In this document: piece after piece, positions 16,207-24,873 of the stretch | How the letters are laid out: the number at the start of each line of letters is the position of its first letter | Numbering within the stretch: the stretch's first letter is position 1 | From: Spirochaetales bacterium | GTDB taxonomy: Bacteria; Spirochaetota; Spirochaetia; SZUA-6; JAFGRV01 | Reading direction: 5' to 3' | DNA: 36,690 nt | NCBI GenBank assembly: GCA_016930085.1 | Contig: JAFGHO010000042.1 | Span: forward strand, 1-36,690 | Made by a program: the position numbers and the translations under genes | The notes under the pieces: model-generated | The model's database searches: none | Seen by the model: the letters and a program-made list of their open reading frames with translations, nothing else | Told to the model about the DNA's origin: nothing

Positions 16207-17193
16207 TCAACACGATATGGTGTCCGTGACAACGATAACCCGCATTTCATGCAGCCGCCGGAGAAGCGCTTCATTGTTTCCCGCCGCGCGGTTGTGACTG
16301 ATATCGAGTACCCGCAGCCCGCGCAATTCAGTCAACGATTCGGGAAGCGAAACGAGCCCATTGTACTCGAGATGCAGTTCCTCACAATCGGCCAGCCGCC
16401 GTATCGAGGACGGAAGCTTACCGATCGCATTGAAACCGAGGTTGAGGACCTTGAGATTTTTCATATCGCAAATGACTTCCGGAAACGATTGAATTCCGTT
16501 ATGACTCACATCGAGGTATCTCAGGTTCACGAGGGCTTCGAACCAGTCCGGCAATGAAGTGATATTGTTATAGCGCAGATTCAATCGTTTGAGACGGTTC
16601 ATTCCCGAAAGCTGCTTCGGTATACGGGAGAGATCGTTGTTCGAAAGGTCGAGGCTTTGAAGCCCCTCCATTTTTTTCAATGAGGCGGGAAAACCGCGTA
16701 TGGTGTTGAACCCCAGATCGAGAATCTCGAGCCGTCCGAGGCCGCAAAGACAGGCGGGAAATTTCTCGAGATCCAGCACATTCAAGTGCAACTCAGTCAC
16801 GTTCCCGTTCCGGTCGAAGACGACTTCGGAAAAACAGGCGGGGCGGCAATCGAAGGTCAACCGTCTGTGTCTGCCGGCCGATATTTCACGGTCGATTCTC
16901 TCGATGATTCGCGCGTCATGCGGACAGAGAAAATGGGAGAGAAAATCCGTAAACCGAAGCGATGAACCGAGAATGTCGTAAAAATAGATAAACCGCTTGA
17001 GAAGCGGGAATACGGCGAGCGGACCCTTTTCCTTGAACGCCCGGACAAAAAAATCGTCCAGCATCTCTTTTCCCAGTATACCCAGATCCCCCCGTGAATA
17101 CAGGGCGTCGATATCGCCGATGTTCAGTGAATCGAGTATCGATAGTATCCTTTTCACTTTTTCCCGCCGCCCGCTCACGCCGATGGTCCCCAC
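16207..17193 (-). CDS. leucine-rich repeat protein
   Basis: A 328-residue protein. The first 125 residues are a helical region without a recognised family. From about residue 130 there are roughly eight 23-residue leucine-rich repeats of the bacterial type LxxLxLxxNxIxxLPxxLxxLxx, for example LEILDLGFNTIRGFPASLKKM and LRYLDVSHNGIQSFPEVICDM. No signal peptide is evident, so it is probably cytoplasmic and mediates protein binding. The start is a GTG with alternative GTG codons shortly after. It is the first gene behind the promoter at 17237-17265, 59 bases ahead of the CBM-like gene. Confidence 0.88.
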   Translation of the reverse strand: MGTIGVSGRREKVKRILSILDSLNIGDIDALYSRGDLGILGKEMLDDFFVRAFKEKGPLAVFPLLKRFIYFYDILGSSLRFTDFLSHFLCPHDARIIERIDREISAGRHRRLTFDCRPACFSEVVFDRNGNVTELHLNVLDLEKFPACLCGLGRLEILDLGFNTIRGFPASLKKMEGLQSLDLSNNDLSRIPKQLSGMNRLKRLNLRYNNITSLPDWFEALVNLRYLDVSHNGIQSFPEVICDMKNLKVLNLGFNAIGKLPSSIRRLADCEELHLEYNGLVSLPESLTELRGLRVLDISHNRAAGNNEALLRRLHEMRVIVVTDTISC

Positions 17194-17236
17194 GGCATCG
17201 CGATCGGTGTTAAAAACTCGTCCATTTCAATATATA

Positions 17237-17265
17237 ACTATAGCAGCACTATGGTGATTTTTCAA
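17237..17265 (-). promoter_or_regulatory. sigma-70-type promoter of the LRR operon
   Basis: On the minus strand TTGAAA (17265-17260) is followed after exactly 17 bases by TATAGT (17242-17237). It lies about 45 bases upstream of the LRR start codon and would drive the LRR, CBM-like, membrane protein and metallophosphoesterase genes. Confidence 0.6.
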
Positions 17266-17305
17266 TCTTTCCGCGGGCATCTTCCGAGTCAATAAAACCG
17301 ATTTT

Positions 17306-18841
17306 TCAGGCCGTCATTCCCGTAGTGTTCAGTGCGAAAAGGGGAGCGTGATTCGAATCAAAAAACGGCGGCGTGGCGCCGAGTATTCCGGCAATCGAGG
17401 GGTTTTTACCGAACTCTCGGTCGAGAAACCTCCTGATCAGGTTCCGCTCCCATCCGGACGGGTGGATAAAATCGGCGTACAGGGAGAGATCGCCTTCGTA
17501 GTTGTTATGTTTTTCGAACATACGGTGTCCTCCGCCGCAAAGCGGCATATTAAAAATCGAGACATGCATCCAGTCGAGTTCACGGCGGTGCCGCATGCAA
17601 AAGTCGAGCGTCCTCCGTGCGTCGTCTATCGTCTCGCCGGGCGTTCCGAAGAGAAAATACGCATAGACGGCGATCCCGACCGCTTTCAGGTTTTCAAGCA
17701 CCCGTGACGCGCGTTCGATCCGGAACCCCTTGTCCATCCGGTCGATCACGCCCTGTTCGCCGGACTCGATCCCGAGTTTGAGCATGACGCACCCCGATTC
17801 CTTGAGCCGCCTTGTAAAATCGGGATTTTCGAGGTGTTCATCGATCCGCGCATACCCGTACCAGGGAACCCCGGGCGGGTCTTCGGCTATCGCCCGAAGC
17901 AGCGGCACGCTCATCGCGTTGTCGAGAAAATGGATCAGGCGGGGCCTTTTCCTTTTTATAATACCGCCGATGTGTCCGAGTGCCTCGGCCGGCAATTCAG
18001 CCCGATACGGATTTTTCTCCGCCTTTTCCGGGCAGAAGCTGCAGCGTCTCCAATAACAACCCGATGATGCGGCATAGGGGAGTATATACGGGGGAGAAAG
18101 ATAGTCGTCCAGGGGGAAATCGTCATACACCGGGGGAAAAGTCCCGTCCCCGGCTTTTTCGCCGAACCATCGGAGAAGTTTGATTTCCGCCGGTCCGTCG
18201 ATACACTCGTCGATGAGCCCCCGAAAGGGATTGTTCCATGAAGGATTCCGCATCCACGATGTAACAAGACCCCCGCCGAGGATAACGGCGAGCCGGGGGT
18301 ACCGCTTTTTAAGCAATCCGATCATGGCAAATGCGGTGAGGGCCTGACTCAAAAAATTGAGGGAAATCCCCACACAGCGGGGCTGATATTCATCAAGAAT
18401 CCCGGGCAGCCGGCGTGAAAACCAGGGATAAAAAAGATTCGCTTCCGGCGTCTCCGCGGCACGTATGAGATCCCCGCTTTTTGCCGTCGAGAAACGTTCG
18501 TCCTTGTAATCGGAGAGGCTGAGGCGGACAGGGCTTCCTCGTGACGACGCCGCAAGAATGCGATGAAGATCCATGACCGCCCGTTTATACCGGTCGATGC
18601 CGAGGTAGGTATTCGGGCTTCTCAAGGCGGAAAGGTCCCTCGCCTTCCGTTTTTCCGCCTGGTAATACCACGTATCCTTCCAGTCGTATTTTCTTCCCAG
18701 CAGAACGAGAATGCCCTCGACGTTCGCGTCCCACACCCTGTGAGGAATATTCCGGGAAGCAAGCAGTCCTGCTATCTTCGCAATGCCGGGCGGCGGTTCG
18801 GATGGTTTTACCAGGGGCGGAAAGATGAGGAGCGTTTTCAC
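17306..18841 (-). CDS. B12-binding-type radical SAM protein
   Basis: About 511 residues. The N-terminal part resembles a cobalamin-binding (BchE-like) Rossmann domain (VKTLLIFPPLVKPSEPPPGIAKIAGLLASRNI... CVGISLNFLSQALTAFAMIGLLKKRYPRLAVILGGG). The radical SAM part begins near SGCYWRRCSFC, a Cys-4x-Cys-2x-Cys cluster motif seen in this subgroup in place of the plain CX3CX2C. YGYARIDEHL, MLKLGIESGEQGVIDRMDKG and AYFLFGTPGET are standard radical SAM barrel motifs. The frame extends to 18937, but the family start is the GTG at 18841, which overlaps the tautomerase stop by four bases (GTGA) and implies coupling. The reaction is unknown. Confidence 0.85.
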   Translation of the reverse strand: MKTLLIFPPLVKPSEPPPGIAKIAGLLASRNIPHRVWDANVEGILVLLGRKYDWKDTWYYQAEKRKARDLSALRSPNTYLGIDRYKRAVMDLHRILAASSRGSPVRLSLSDYKDERFSTAKSGDLIRAAETPEANLFYPWFSRRLPGILDEYQPRCVGISLNFLSQALTAFAMIGLLKKRYPRLAVILGGGLVTSWMRNPSWNNPFRGLIDECIDGPAEIKLLRWFGEKAGDGTFPPVYDDFPLDDYLSPPYILPYAASSGCYWRRCSFCPEKAEKNPYRAELPAEALGHIGGIIKRKRPRLIHFLDNAMSVPLLRAIAEDPPGVPWYGYARIDEHLENPDFTRRLKESGCVMLKLGIESGEQGVIDRMDKGFRIERASRVLENLKAVGIAVYAYFLFGTPGETIDDARRTLDFCMRHRRELDWMHVSIFNMPLCGGGHRMFEKHNNYEGDLSLYADFIHPSGWERNLIRRFLDREFGKNPSIAGILGATPPFFDSNHAPLFALNTTGMTA

Positions 18842-19230
18842 ACGACGGTCGAGTAACCCAGATCGACTTCGTCTGCCGGGATACCCCCGCGGATCCCCCA
18901 ATTCTCGAGGGGTTGCTCGATGAGGAGGATAAGACAATCGGTCTTCGGCACACCGAGGCGTTCCAGTCCCGCGACCATATCGGCATATAACATCTTTTTC
19001 GTGTGTTTTTTTCTTCCGGGAAAAACGGAAATCTCAATCAATACGTATTTATCCGATTTACCGGGCGGTATTTTCCAGTCATTCCCGTCGAACTCGAACA
19101 GCCGCTGGTTAAAATCCCATGAGGGTATTTTAAAAACGGATTCGAGCGAACGGTGGACCGCATCGTGCAGCCCCTCCTTTTCTTCCCTTGTCCAGGCGTT
19201 TTTGAGAATATGCAGTTTGACAAGCGGCAT
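18838..19230 (-). CDS. tautomerase-superfamily protein
   Basis: A 130-residue protein beginning MPLVKLHI. Removal of the initiator Met would expose the catalytic N-terminal proline used by 4-oxalocrotonate tautomerase relatives. Its length (two beta-alpha-beta units) and the C-terminal PLENWGIRGGIPADEVDLGY match the longer Tautomerase_2-type members. KYVLIEISVFPGRKKHTKKMLYADMVAGL is the second-half strand/helix. GGAGGAG precedes the ATG. It is translationally coupled to the radical SAM gene downstream. The substrate is unknown. Confidence 0.85.
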   Translation of the reverse strand: MPLVKLHILKNAWTREEKEGLHDAVHRSLESVFKIPSWDFNQRLFEFDGNDWKIPPGKSDKYVLIEISVFPGRKKHTKKMLYADMVAGLERLGVPKTDCLILLIEQPLENWGIRGGIPADEVDLGYSTVV

Positions 19231-19348
19231 GATACTCCTCCGATATTTTTCCGTTTATTTATATCATATAATGGTGATTGTCTGCAAGGGGAAACAAATA
19301 TAACGAGAAATCCGCCTTACCGATACAATAAATAATCGCAATCGATGA

Positions 19349-19377
19349 TTTACCTTATTCTCTATTTTTACTATACT
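19349..19377 (+). promoter_or_regulatory. possible promoter of the TspO-like gene
   Basis: TTTACC at 19349-19354 and TATACT at 19372-19377 with a 17-base spacer, about 45 bases upstream of the start codon. The -10 box is good and the -35 box weak. Confidence 0.35.
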
Positions 19378-19421
19378 GGCTATCGATCGCTTCAATCTTT
19401 CGACCGGTCAAGGAGGATACC

Positions 19422-20222
19422 ATGAAAGCAAAACAACTGATCCTGACAATCGGGTGCGTTCTGTTTCTTGCCGCTACCCTCGTTGTCAATTTTCTGGCAA
19501 ACGCCCTTCCCATCAATGGCAAATCCACGGGCGAGCTTTCAGACAACATTTCTAATCTCTTCGTTCCCGCCGGCATCACCTTTGCCGTATGGGGCGTCAT
19601 CTATCTTCTGCTCCTTCTTTTCGTCATCTACCTCATCGTCCTTCTCGTCATGAAAAATCCGCCGGAACTTCCTTTTCTCAATAAAGTGCAGGGCCTTTTC
19701 ATCATTTCATCGATTGCCAACATCGGATGGATATTCGCGTGGCATTACGAACAGATCCTTCTTTCTTTTGTCATTATGCTCGTCCTTCTCGCCTGCCTGT
19801 TGATGCTGTATCTTCAGATCCGTAAAAAATCTCACTTTAACGAATTATCCCTGAGGGACCATTTTTTTGTTTCCCTTCCTTTCAGCGTTTATCTCGGATG
19901 GATAACCGTGGCAACGATCGCGAACGCCACGGCAGTCCTTGTTACATTTAAATGGGACGGATTCGGCCTGTCGGAGACCTTCTGGACAATCGCGATGCTT
20001 GTTATAGCGGCGGTCGTCGGGCTTCTCGTCCTCCTCCGGGAGAAGGATATCGCATATAACGGCGTCCTCATCTGGGCTTTTCTGGGGATCGTCATAAAGC
20101 GGACGGACCCGGCATACACGTCGAATATACCGGTCGTCGCCACCGCGTGGGCTGTCCTGGGGGTACTCGCGGCCGGTATTATCGGACTGATTGTGTTCAG
20201 GATGATCTGGCAAAAACCATGA
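19422..20222 (+). CDS. TspO/tryptophan-rich-sensory-like membrane protein
   Basis: A 266-residue protein with about seven or eight membrane helices. The segment NALPINGKSTGELSDNISNLFVPAGITFAVWGVIYLLLLLFVIYLIV matches the bacterial membrane proteins usually annotated tryptophan-rich sensory protein, related to TspO/MBR but longer. SSIANIGWIFAWHYEQILLSFVIMLVLLACLLMLY and FFVSLPFSVYLGWITVATIANATAVL continue the family pattern. Ligand and role are not established. AAGGAGG with five-base spacing decides the ATG. It is the last G+C-rich gene before the A+T-rich RiPP cluster. Confidence 0.8.
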   Translation: MKAKQLILTIGCVLFLAATLVVNFLANALPINGKSTGELSDNISNLFVPAGITFAVWGVIYLLLLLFVIYLIVLLVMKNPPELPFLNKVQGLFIISSIANIGWIFAWHYEQILLSFVIMLVLLACLLMLYLQIRKKSHFNELSLRDHFFVSLPFSVYLGWITVATIANATAVLVTFKWDGFGLSETFWTIAMLVIAAVVGLLVLLREKDIAYNGVLIWAFLGIVIKRTDPAYTSNIPVVATAWAVLGVLAAGIIGLIVFRMIWQKP

Positions 20223-20323
20223 AAGAAAAAATTCCTCTAGAAATCGTTTACTCCGGTTGTCAAGAGATGTTTATCCCTTAAGTAACAGGGTATTCGCTGA
20301 TTTCGTATTTTTTCCGCAATACC

Positions 20324-20352
20324 TTGACAAATTCAACAATGTGGGATATAGT
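20324..20352 (+). promoter_or_regulatory. canonical sigma-70 promoter leading the RiPP cluster
   Basis: TTGACA at 20324-20329, a 17-base spacer, and TATAGT at 20347-20352. The -35 box is a perfect consensus match. Transcription would begin near 20359, about 34 bases before the GTG of the first cluster gene, with AGGAG in the leader. The close packing of genes from 21375 on suggests it drives the operon at least to about 32.6 kb. Confidence 0.75.
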
Positions 20353-20392
20353 CGAAAAAAATCGTTATCGGAAATAATTATAGGAGTTCGGA

Positions 20393-21277
20393 GTGATCAA
20401 CAAGCCTTCACTTTCTCGTTTAAAGAAATATAGATGTACTTTGCTATACGTTTTCTTTATATTACTACTACTCATACCATTCTCCTTGTTTTCTTTTCCC
20501 CAAGCCGAGATCCCGCCGGAACTCGAATCAGAAGACGAGGATATACAACAGCCGACCATAGCTGATTTTACCGAGGGCGATATTTATATCAGTATATTAC
20601 CCGATCCCGCAAAAATCGATTCATATTTTAATTCGGAGAAAGAGGTTCAACAATATGTAAAAAAAAGTAATACAGTTGAGGAATATCTCAATGCGGCGAT
20701 GTATTACCATTTCAATGCACTGGATGTCATCGATGATCTGGCAAAAGATAAAAACAGTAAAAAGAAATATCTCGATCTGGCAATCGGATCTATGGAAAAA
20801 ATATTGGCGATCGAACCTGATAATGCGGTTTATACGGCTTATTACGCTGGAATCCTCGGTGTGCGGGGAGGTTATACCTCATACCCGGCATTACTTCAAT
20901 ATTCCAACAGCTGTCTGAAATATTTTACAAAGGCAGTCAGAATGGATCCGTCAAATCCTGAAGTACGGATGCAGCGATTTCTCAGTCTCATATATTTCCC
21001 CTATAAGTATTATCCGTCATTGATCAAAACAATCGAAAAAGATCTTAAAATCGTAGAAATGTGGATAACCCAGGTAAGCGATGCCGCCGCTACAAACGAA
21101 CAGCTTAAGGATTACGCCGCATGGCTTATCAACACCAGGTATCAGTGTTATTATCTTATCGGTAACTATTATTTCAGTGAAATGAAGAAAAAAGAAAAGG
21201 CCGGAGAATATCTATCAAGAATACCGGAAGAATCGACTTATTATAACGATGCAAAGAAAATTATTGATAAACTATAA
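20393..21277 (+). CDS. secreted or membrane-anchored TPR-like helical protein
   Basis: A 294-residue protein starting at GTG, chosen for AGGAG nine bases upstream. A hydrophobic signal or anchor (LLYVFFILLLLIPFSLFSFPQA, about residues 17-38) is followed by an acidic segment (ELESEDEDIQQ). The rest is helical with TPR-like stretches, for example YLDLAIGSMEKILAIEPDNAVYTAYYAGILG and YFTKAVRMDPSNPEVRMQRFLS, the IEPDN/MDPSN turns being typical. It probably acts in the periplasm as a binding scaffold. It is the first gene behind the cluster promoter. A role in product maturation or immunity is only an inference from position. Confidence 0.7.
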   Translation: MINKPSLSRLKKYRCTLLYVFFILLLLIPFSLFSFPQAEIPPELESEDEDIQQPTIADFTEGDIYISILPDPAKIDSYFNSEKEVQQYVKKSNTVEEYLNAAMYYHFNALDVIDDLAKDKNSKKKYLDLAIGSMEKILAIEPDNAVYTAYYAGILGVRGGYTSYPALLQYSNSCLKYFTKAVRMDPSNPEVRMQRFLSLIYFPYKYYPSLIKTIEKDLKIVEMWITQVSDAAATNEQLKDYAAWLINTRYQCYYLIGNYYFSEMKKKEKAGEYLSRIPEESTYYNDAKKIIDKL

Positions 21278-21374
21278 GCCGGGGAAGACAGATAGCGTCC
21301 GTCCACGCTTTCAATGACATAAATAATTTATGTGTGTGCCATGAATTGAATAAAAAGCCCCGAAAGGAAAATAC

Positions 21375-22169
21375 ATGTACAATAAAGAAAACATGACATT
21401 TTTATATGAAATATTTCATGAAAAAACGAAACTTAATGAAATAAATAATGATGAAATGGGCTTAAGGATATACGGTCTGTATCAGGAACCGTATCTCCTC
21501 TACGCAATGTCACAGACATATAAAGTGTATCCTTACAAGAAAAAATTCAAGCTGGAAAAAGAATTCGAGGAGAAATACGACTTCCACGATGTTGTCATAA
21601 AACGATGTTCAACCCGCGAATTTGTAAAGCATGATATCGGCATTCATGAGTTGTCTCAATTGTTTTTTTTCAGTTATGGGATCACTCATTCAATTAAAAC
21701 ATCGGTTTATGGAGAAGAAAAAGTCCAGTACTTCAGGGCGGTTCCATCCGGCGGGGCTTTATACCCTTTGGAAATGTATATCGTCCTCCTGTCAGCCAGA
21801 GATATACCCGCGGGGCTTTATCATTATAATGTTATCGATCATTCAGTGGAATTACTTTCGGCGGGCGACTACCGCGCGGACATGTTGAACATTATGCCGA
21901 ACCAGTTTTCACTTGACACCGCATCCGCAATTGTCGTAATCTCTGCCATTTTTAGCAGGAACACAATAAAATACGGTGAAAGGGGATACCGCTTTGTACT
22001 GCTTGACGCCGGTCATCTGATGCAGAATGTCCATCTCTCCGTAACATCGATGGATCTCGGTTGTTATGCCGTCGGTGGTTTTTCTGATGACGGCTTCAAT
22101 GATCTTTTCAGCCTGGATGGATACAAGGAAACGGCTTTATACGCGTCCGTTATTGGTAAAAGCAAATGA
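21375..22169 (+). CDS. SagB-type azoline dehydrogenase (nitroreductase fold)
   Basis: A 264-residue FMN-dependent dehydrogenase of the SagB/McbC type, which oxidises thiazoline and (methyl)oxazoline rings of a RiPP precursor to aromatic azoles. Family motifs: RCSTREF at 77-83, the FMN-contacting RAVPSGGALYPLEMYI at 121-136, and KYGERGYRFVLLDAGHLMQN at 199-218, which contains the Lys-Tyr pair (199-200) conserved in azoline oxidases. GLGCYAVG is replaced here by LGCYAVGGF at 228-236. AAAGGA lies before the ATG. Its stop overlaps the next start by four bases. Together with the E1-like and YcaO genes it identifies a TOMM cluster. Confidence 0.92.
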   Translation: MYNKENMTFLYEIFHEKTKLNEINNDEMGLRIYGLYQEPYLLYAMSQTYKVYPYKKKFKLEKEFEEKYDFHDVVIKRCSTREFVKHDIGIHELSQLFFFSYGITHSIKTSVYGEEKVQYFRAVPSGGALYPLEMYIVLLSARDIPAGLYHYNVIDHSVELLSAGDYRADMLNIMPNQFSLDTASAIVVISAIFSRNTIKYGERGYRFVLLDAGHLMQNVHLSVTSMDLGCYAVGGFSDDGFNDLFSLDGYKETALYASVIGKSK

Positions 22170-23767
22170 AAATGCTCGTTAAAACCACACATGAGAAGAT
22201 TGTTTTCTTGAGACAGATATTTTCAGATTTTCTTGACGGGAATATTTCAAGAATCAAGGATTTCATTCGGGAATATAACGAGAAGCAGAATGATTTTTCA
22301 ATCCTCTACCACCTCTCGATTATTTTTGAAGATTATCTGAAGAACAAAAAACAACCTTACGGTCTCGTCACATCCGGATATGTAATTATTTCGAGCCACC
22401 CGGTCGACGTCAAATGGAATGAGGATTTCATTCAATATTATACAAGAGTTAAAAATTGGCTAATCGAACAATTCGGCTACACCGATGACATGTTCAATTT
22501 CGTCATTGTTCATATCGACCGTAATTATTCATTTGTGCCACGTACATATCTGTATAAAGACAGTAACGCAGCCAGAATCGGTTTATATTCACTTGAGGTG
22601 AAAAAAGAATATATCATTCATGAAATCGTCCACGCACTTTCTTTTATAAGGGACCGCTTTTCATCAGAATTATTATGTTATTATGCCGAACTCACTGGAC
22701 TGGGCATAAAAGAAACGTATTACAATGACAATAACAAGAATCTTGATGTCTCAACGACGGACGTTCTTATCTACAACAGGGAAGAACTTCCCGATATGTA
22801 TAATATTTTTTACGGCTATAAACAGGGTGAAGCGGTTGAGATACAAAATATTACTCTTTTACCTTTTTATCTCGCCTATCTGTACAATTTCCTCGTAAAA
22901 AAAGCCGGGCATAACCGGATCATCGGGTTTATAAAAGAGATCGATTCATATAAAAGCACAAATGAAAAGATGGATTTTTTCTTTCAGCAATTCAACATTA
23001 AACTGAAAGACATCGGCATGACAATAAAAATGGAGCTTATTGAGTTAAAAAACAACCAGCGCGTCGTGCCGAAAGAAAAAGACGATATCAAACATGTTTA
23101 TCAGGCACTGATCGAAAACGAATTCAATCAATTGATTTATTTAAAAACATTCCTTAAGAAGTTTTCCTCAGAAGATGATATCAGGTACAGGATAATGTGG
23201 GCCAACATTGATTTTAAAATGTATAAATCATACAAAATGTGCGGCGAAATCAACAAGGAACTCCTCAGGCAGATATATCGAACAATCAGATCCATAACGG
23301 AGGAAGACGACACCCAGTACGATGCATGGATACTGCTTTATCATGTGATAACCGAGTATATAATTATCAATTATAAATTCAACATAAAGGAAGACCTTTC
23401 GAGGTTGAAAAGAGTTGAACAAAATCTTCTGGATGAAGTGAAGTACGTACTGGATAAAATAGAGACACTCGACAGCGGCAACATACAGACAAAGATCGTT
23501 TATGGAAATTTCAATCTGTTTTATCCTTTTTTTCTCGGTGCCAATGCAAAAAAAGGCATCTCCTATCTGGAAGCTGCGCTCGAAATGGATAATAAGAACA
23601 AGGACGTTTATTTTTCGCTGATCTTTTATTACGACCTGAAGAAAAACAAGAAAAAAGTGAATGAATGGATTTCAAAATACAATAATAATTTCGAAGACAC
23701 ATTGCAATATGAAACAATCAAACAAATTGCACAACAATACCTGAGTAAGGAGAGATTTTATGAATGA
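22166..23767 (+). CDS. HExxH metallopeptidase-like protein, candidate leader peptidase
   Basis: A 533-residue protein with no family I can name. The motif EYIIHEIVHALSF places a zinc-type HExxH at residues 152-156. A glutamate 19 residues after the second His (YYAEL, Glu175) is spaced like the third ligand of gluzincin peptidases. No signal peptide is visible, so it should be cytoplasmic. The C-terminal half (about 300-533) is Lys/Glu-rich and helical with TPR-like ends (YLEAALEMDNKNKDVYFSLIFYYDLKKNKKK). It overlaps the SagB stop by four bases (ATGA) and runs eight bases into the E1-like gene, so it is tightly coupled to the modification genes. Cleaving the precursor leader is the likeliest role; this is inference. 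Confidence 0.7.
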   Translation: MKMLVKTTHEKIVFLRQIFSDFLDGNISRIKDFIREYNEKQNDFSILYHLSIIFEDYLKNKKQPYGLVTSGYVIISSHPVDVKWNEDFIQYYTRVKNWLIEQFGYTDDMFNFVIVHIDRNYSFVPRTYLYKDSNAARIGLYSLEVKKEYIIHEIVHALSFIRDRFSSELLCYYAELTGLGIKETYYNDNNKNLDVSTTDVLIYNREELPDMYNIFYGYKQGEAVEIQNITLLPFYLAYLYNFLVKKAGHNRIIGFIKEIDSYKSTNEKMDFFFQQFNIKLKDIGMTIKMELIELKNNQRVVPKEKDDIKHVYQALIENEFNQLIYLKTFLKKFSSEDDIRYRIMWANIDFKMYKSYKMCGEINKELLRQIYRTIRSITEEDDTQYDAWILLYHVITEYIIINYKFNIKEDLSRLKRVEQNLLDEVKYVLDKIETLDSGNIQTKIVYGNFNLFYPFFLGANAKKGISYLEAALEMDNKNKDVYFSLIFYYDLKKNKKKVNEWISKYNNNFEDTLQYETIKQIAQQYLSKERFYE

Positions 23768-24842
23768 AAAGTACACATTAAAGAAGATTGACATCATTGA
23801 AATGGAAAACAATGTCATCCAAATCAGACAGTTCGGTAGAATCTACCTCTTTGAGTTGGAATCCGAGGAATATAAAAAAGAATTTTTAAAATGCCTGCCT
23901 TTATTCGACGGCAATACCGATATGGAAAGCATTAAAAAACGTATTGCCCTCCCCGCCGAAGAGGCACAAAAGATAATAGACAATTTTATTCAATTCCAGC
24001 TTATTGAAAAATCGGACAGGGAAATTTCGAAAACAATACCGGGCGATTATCTGAAGTTCTACGAGAATGCATTCACCGTGTTCGACACATCCGTCTTTAA
24101 AACAAGGGATACATGTATAGAAAGTATATATAATACAGGTGTGACAGTCATCGGCACGAATAATCTGTCGCTTGAAATCGTCAATATATTGATGCAGTTT
24201 GGATTTGTCAGAATCAACGTGATAGCATTACCGGATCAGGCCCCTTTTGAAAGAAATGACTTCCATATTCCGTACGGCGGCGTCAATATCGAACAGATAC
24301 CAATCGACCGCTTGAGTGAATTAAAAACAGGACAACTCAATCAATTCGTTATCGTTCCCGCACTCCGGTATGACAGGGAATTTTTTTCCTCGATCAATGA
24401 GGTGTGTGTCAAAAACAATATCAAATGGATGCCGATGTACTGCGAAGAGGACAGGGCGTTTATCGGTCCGGCTATCGTTCCGCGAAAGACCGCGTGCTTC
24501 AAATGCATGGATCTTCGGTTGATTTCCAATATCGAAAACAAGAATGCCTATAACGCCTATATCGACTTTCTTGCAAAAAAGCGTAAAGAATATACGCAAA
24601 TTGTTTCAAATTATCGGCTGACCGCAATTAATTTCATCTATGATTTTATCAAAGTGATTACGGGCTATAAATACGCCCGAACGTTCAACAATGTGATGTG
24701 CGTGAGTTTTTATGATAATGAAATATCCTTTAACAGTCTGTTGAAATTCCCAAAATGCCCCGTATGTTCCAATGTCGGCAGAAAAAATACGTATGATAAT
24801 TATTCTTATATCACTCTATTATCGGCATTGAGTGAAGATTGA
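23760..24842 (+). CDS. RRE-containing E1-like cyclodehydratase partner (TOMM C protein)
   Basis: A 360-residue protein. Residues 1-85 form a winged-helix RiPP recognition element (strands IIEMENNVIQIRQFGRIYLFEL, then helices ending IIDNFIQFQLIEK), which binds the precursor leader. Residues about 125-300 are the E1/ThiF-like domain (VTVIGTNNLSLEIVNILMQFGFVRINVIALPD). Two CxxC pairs, Cys246/Cys249 (ACFKCMDLR) and Cys333/Cys336 (KCPVCSNVG), make the structural zinc site of the family. The usual ATP-binding glycines are poor, as in most TOMM C proteins, where ATP is used by YcaO instead. AAGGAGAG precedes the ATG. Here C and D proteins are separate genes about 10 kb apart. Confidence 0.85.
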   Translation: MNEKYTLKKIDIIEMENNVIQIRQFGRIYLFELESEEYKKEFLKCLPLFDGNTDMESIKKRIALPAEEAQKIIDNFIQFQLIEKSDREISKTIPGDYLKFYENAFTVFDTSVFKTRDTCIESIYNTGVTVIGTNNLSLEIVNILMQFGFVRINVIALPDQAPFERNDFHIPYGGVNIEQIPIDRLSELKTGQLNQFVIVPALRYDREFFSSINEVCVKNNIKWMPMYCEEDRAFIGPAIVPRKTACFKCMDLRLISNIENKNAYNAYIDFLAKKRKEYTQIVSNYRLTAINFIYDFIKVITGYKYARTFNNVMCVSFYDNEISFNSLLKFPKCPVCSNVGRKNTYDNYSYITLLSALSED

Positions 24843-24873
24843 TCGAAATATTTATAAAACAGGATATAACAGC

